A DNA stretch of 64,000 bases from Methylobacterium sp. UNC378MF. GTDB taxonomy: Bacteria; Pseudomonadota; Alphaproteobacteria; Rhizobiales; Beijerinckiaceae. Both the position numbers and the translations under genes were made by a program. Below, one piece after another: positions 62,526 through 64,000 of this stretch. The notes under the pieces were generated by a model. It did no database searches, was not told the origin of the DNA, and was given only the letters and a program-made list of their open reading frames with translations. How positions within the stretch are numbered: position 1 is the first letter of the stretch; every line of letters starts with the position of its first letter. The stretch covers positions 248,001-312,000 of the forward strand of contig NZ_FMWU01000001.1 in NCBI RefSeq assembly GCF_900103195.1, read 5' to 3'.

Positions 62526-64000
<1,475 letters not shown>

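Overview
The window is high-GC DNA with dense genes, short intergenic gaps and many ATGA/GTGA stop-start overlaps. Two MucR/Ros-type regulators, AaeXAB-like efflux genes, a DUF3100 gene and many AraC, LysR and GntR regulators point to an alphaproteobacterium of the Methylobacterium type. That assignment is an inference from gene content and codon use, not from a marker gene. No rRNA, tRNA, CRISPR array or intact insertion sequence was seen. Most of the window is accessory metabolism and transport, with several decayed genes.

Layout. 0.2-3.1 kb: osmoprotectant ABC transporter genes (yehY-yehX-yehW type) without their binding protein. 3.3-9 kb: small exported or unknown proteins, a MucR-like regulator and a secreted alpha/beta hydrolase. 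9.1-11.6 kb: an MFS transporter and an AraC regulator. 11.6-16.8 kb: a peptide secretion locus made of a C39-peptidase ABC exporter and a membrane fusion protein on the minus strand, a 76-residue double-glycine-leader peptide on the plus strand, and an AraC regulator. 16.8-20.4 kb: an SAF-domain oxidoreductase, a LysR regulator and a class II aldolase, followed by the wreck of a citrate synthase-like gene. 20.7-25.2 kb: a family III CoA transferase joined to an AaeB/AaeX/AaeA-like efflux system. 25.4-34 kb: aldo/keto reductase, pirin, two tandem coiled-coil paralogues, a second MucR-like regulator, an AraC regulator, an HD phosphohydrolase, a receiver protein next to a kinase remnant, and small unknown genes.

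34.1-42.6 kb is a two-way organosulfur island. The minus-strand operon holds a SfnB-like acyl-CoA dehydrogenase, an SsuD-like monooxygenase, an SsuA-like binding protein, a cupin and an NtaA/DszA-like monooxygenase. The plus-strand operon holds a complete binding protein-permease-ATPase transporter. 42.7-47 kb: a GntR/HutC regulator with two matching TCAT-N4-ATGA sites, two MFS carriers and an exported amidohydrolase. 47.6-51.2 kb: katG and a two-gene YeeE/YedE transporter. 51.3-58.8 kb: a minus-strand catabolic cluster (deaminase-like amidohydrolase, LysR, 3-hydroxyisobutyrate dehydrogenase-like, aldehyde dehydrogenase, DUF3100 membrane protein, M20 amidohydrolase). 58.8-61.8 kb: an Lrp regulator divergent from an alanine racemase-D-amino acid dehydrogenase pair (dadX-dadA). 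62.5-63.4 kb: a broken cheB fused tail-to-tail with the last third of a cheY. The window ends inside an XRE-cupin regulator.

The most notable system is the peptide secretion locus at 11.6-16.8 kb: a glycine-zipper-like peptide with a bacteriocin-type leader next to its likely processing exporter, with no recognisable immunity gene.
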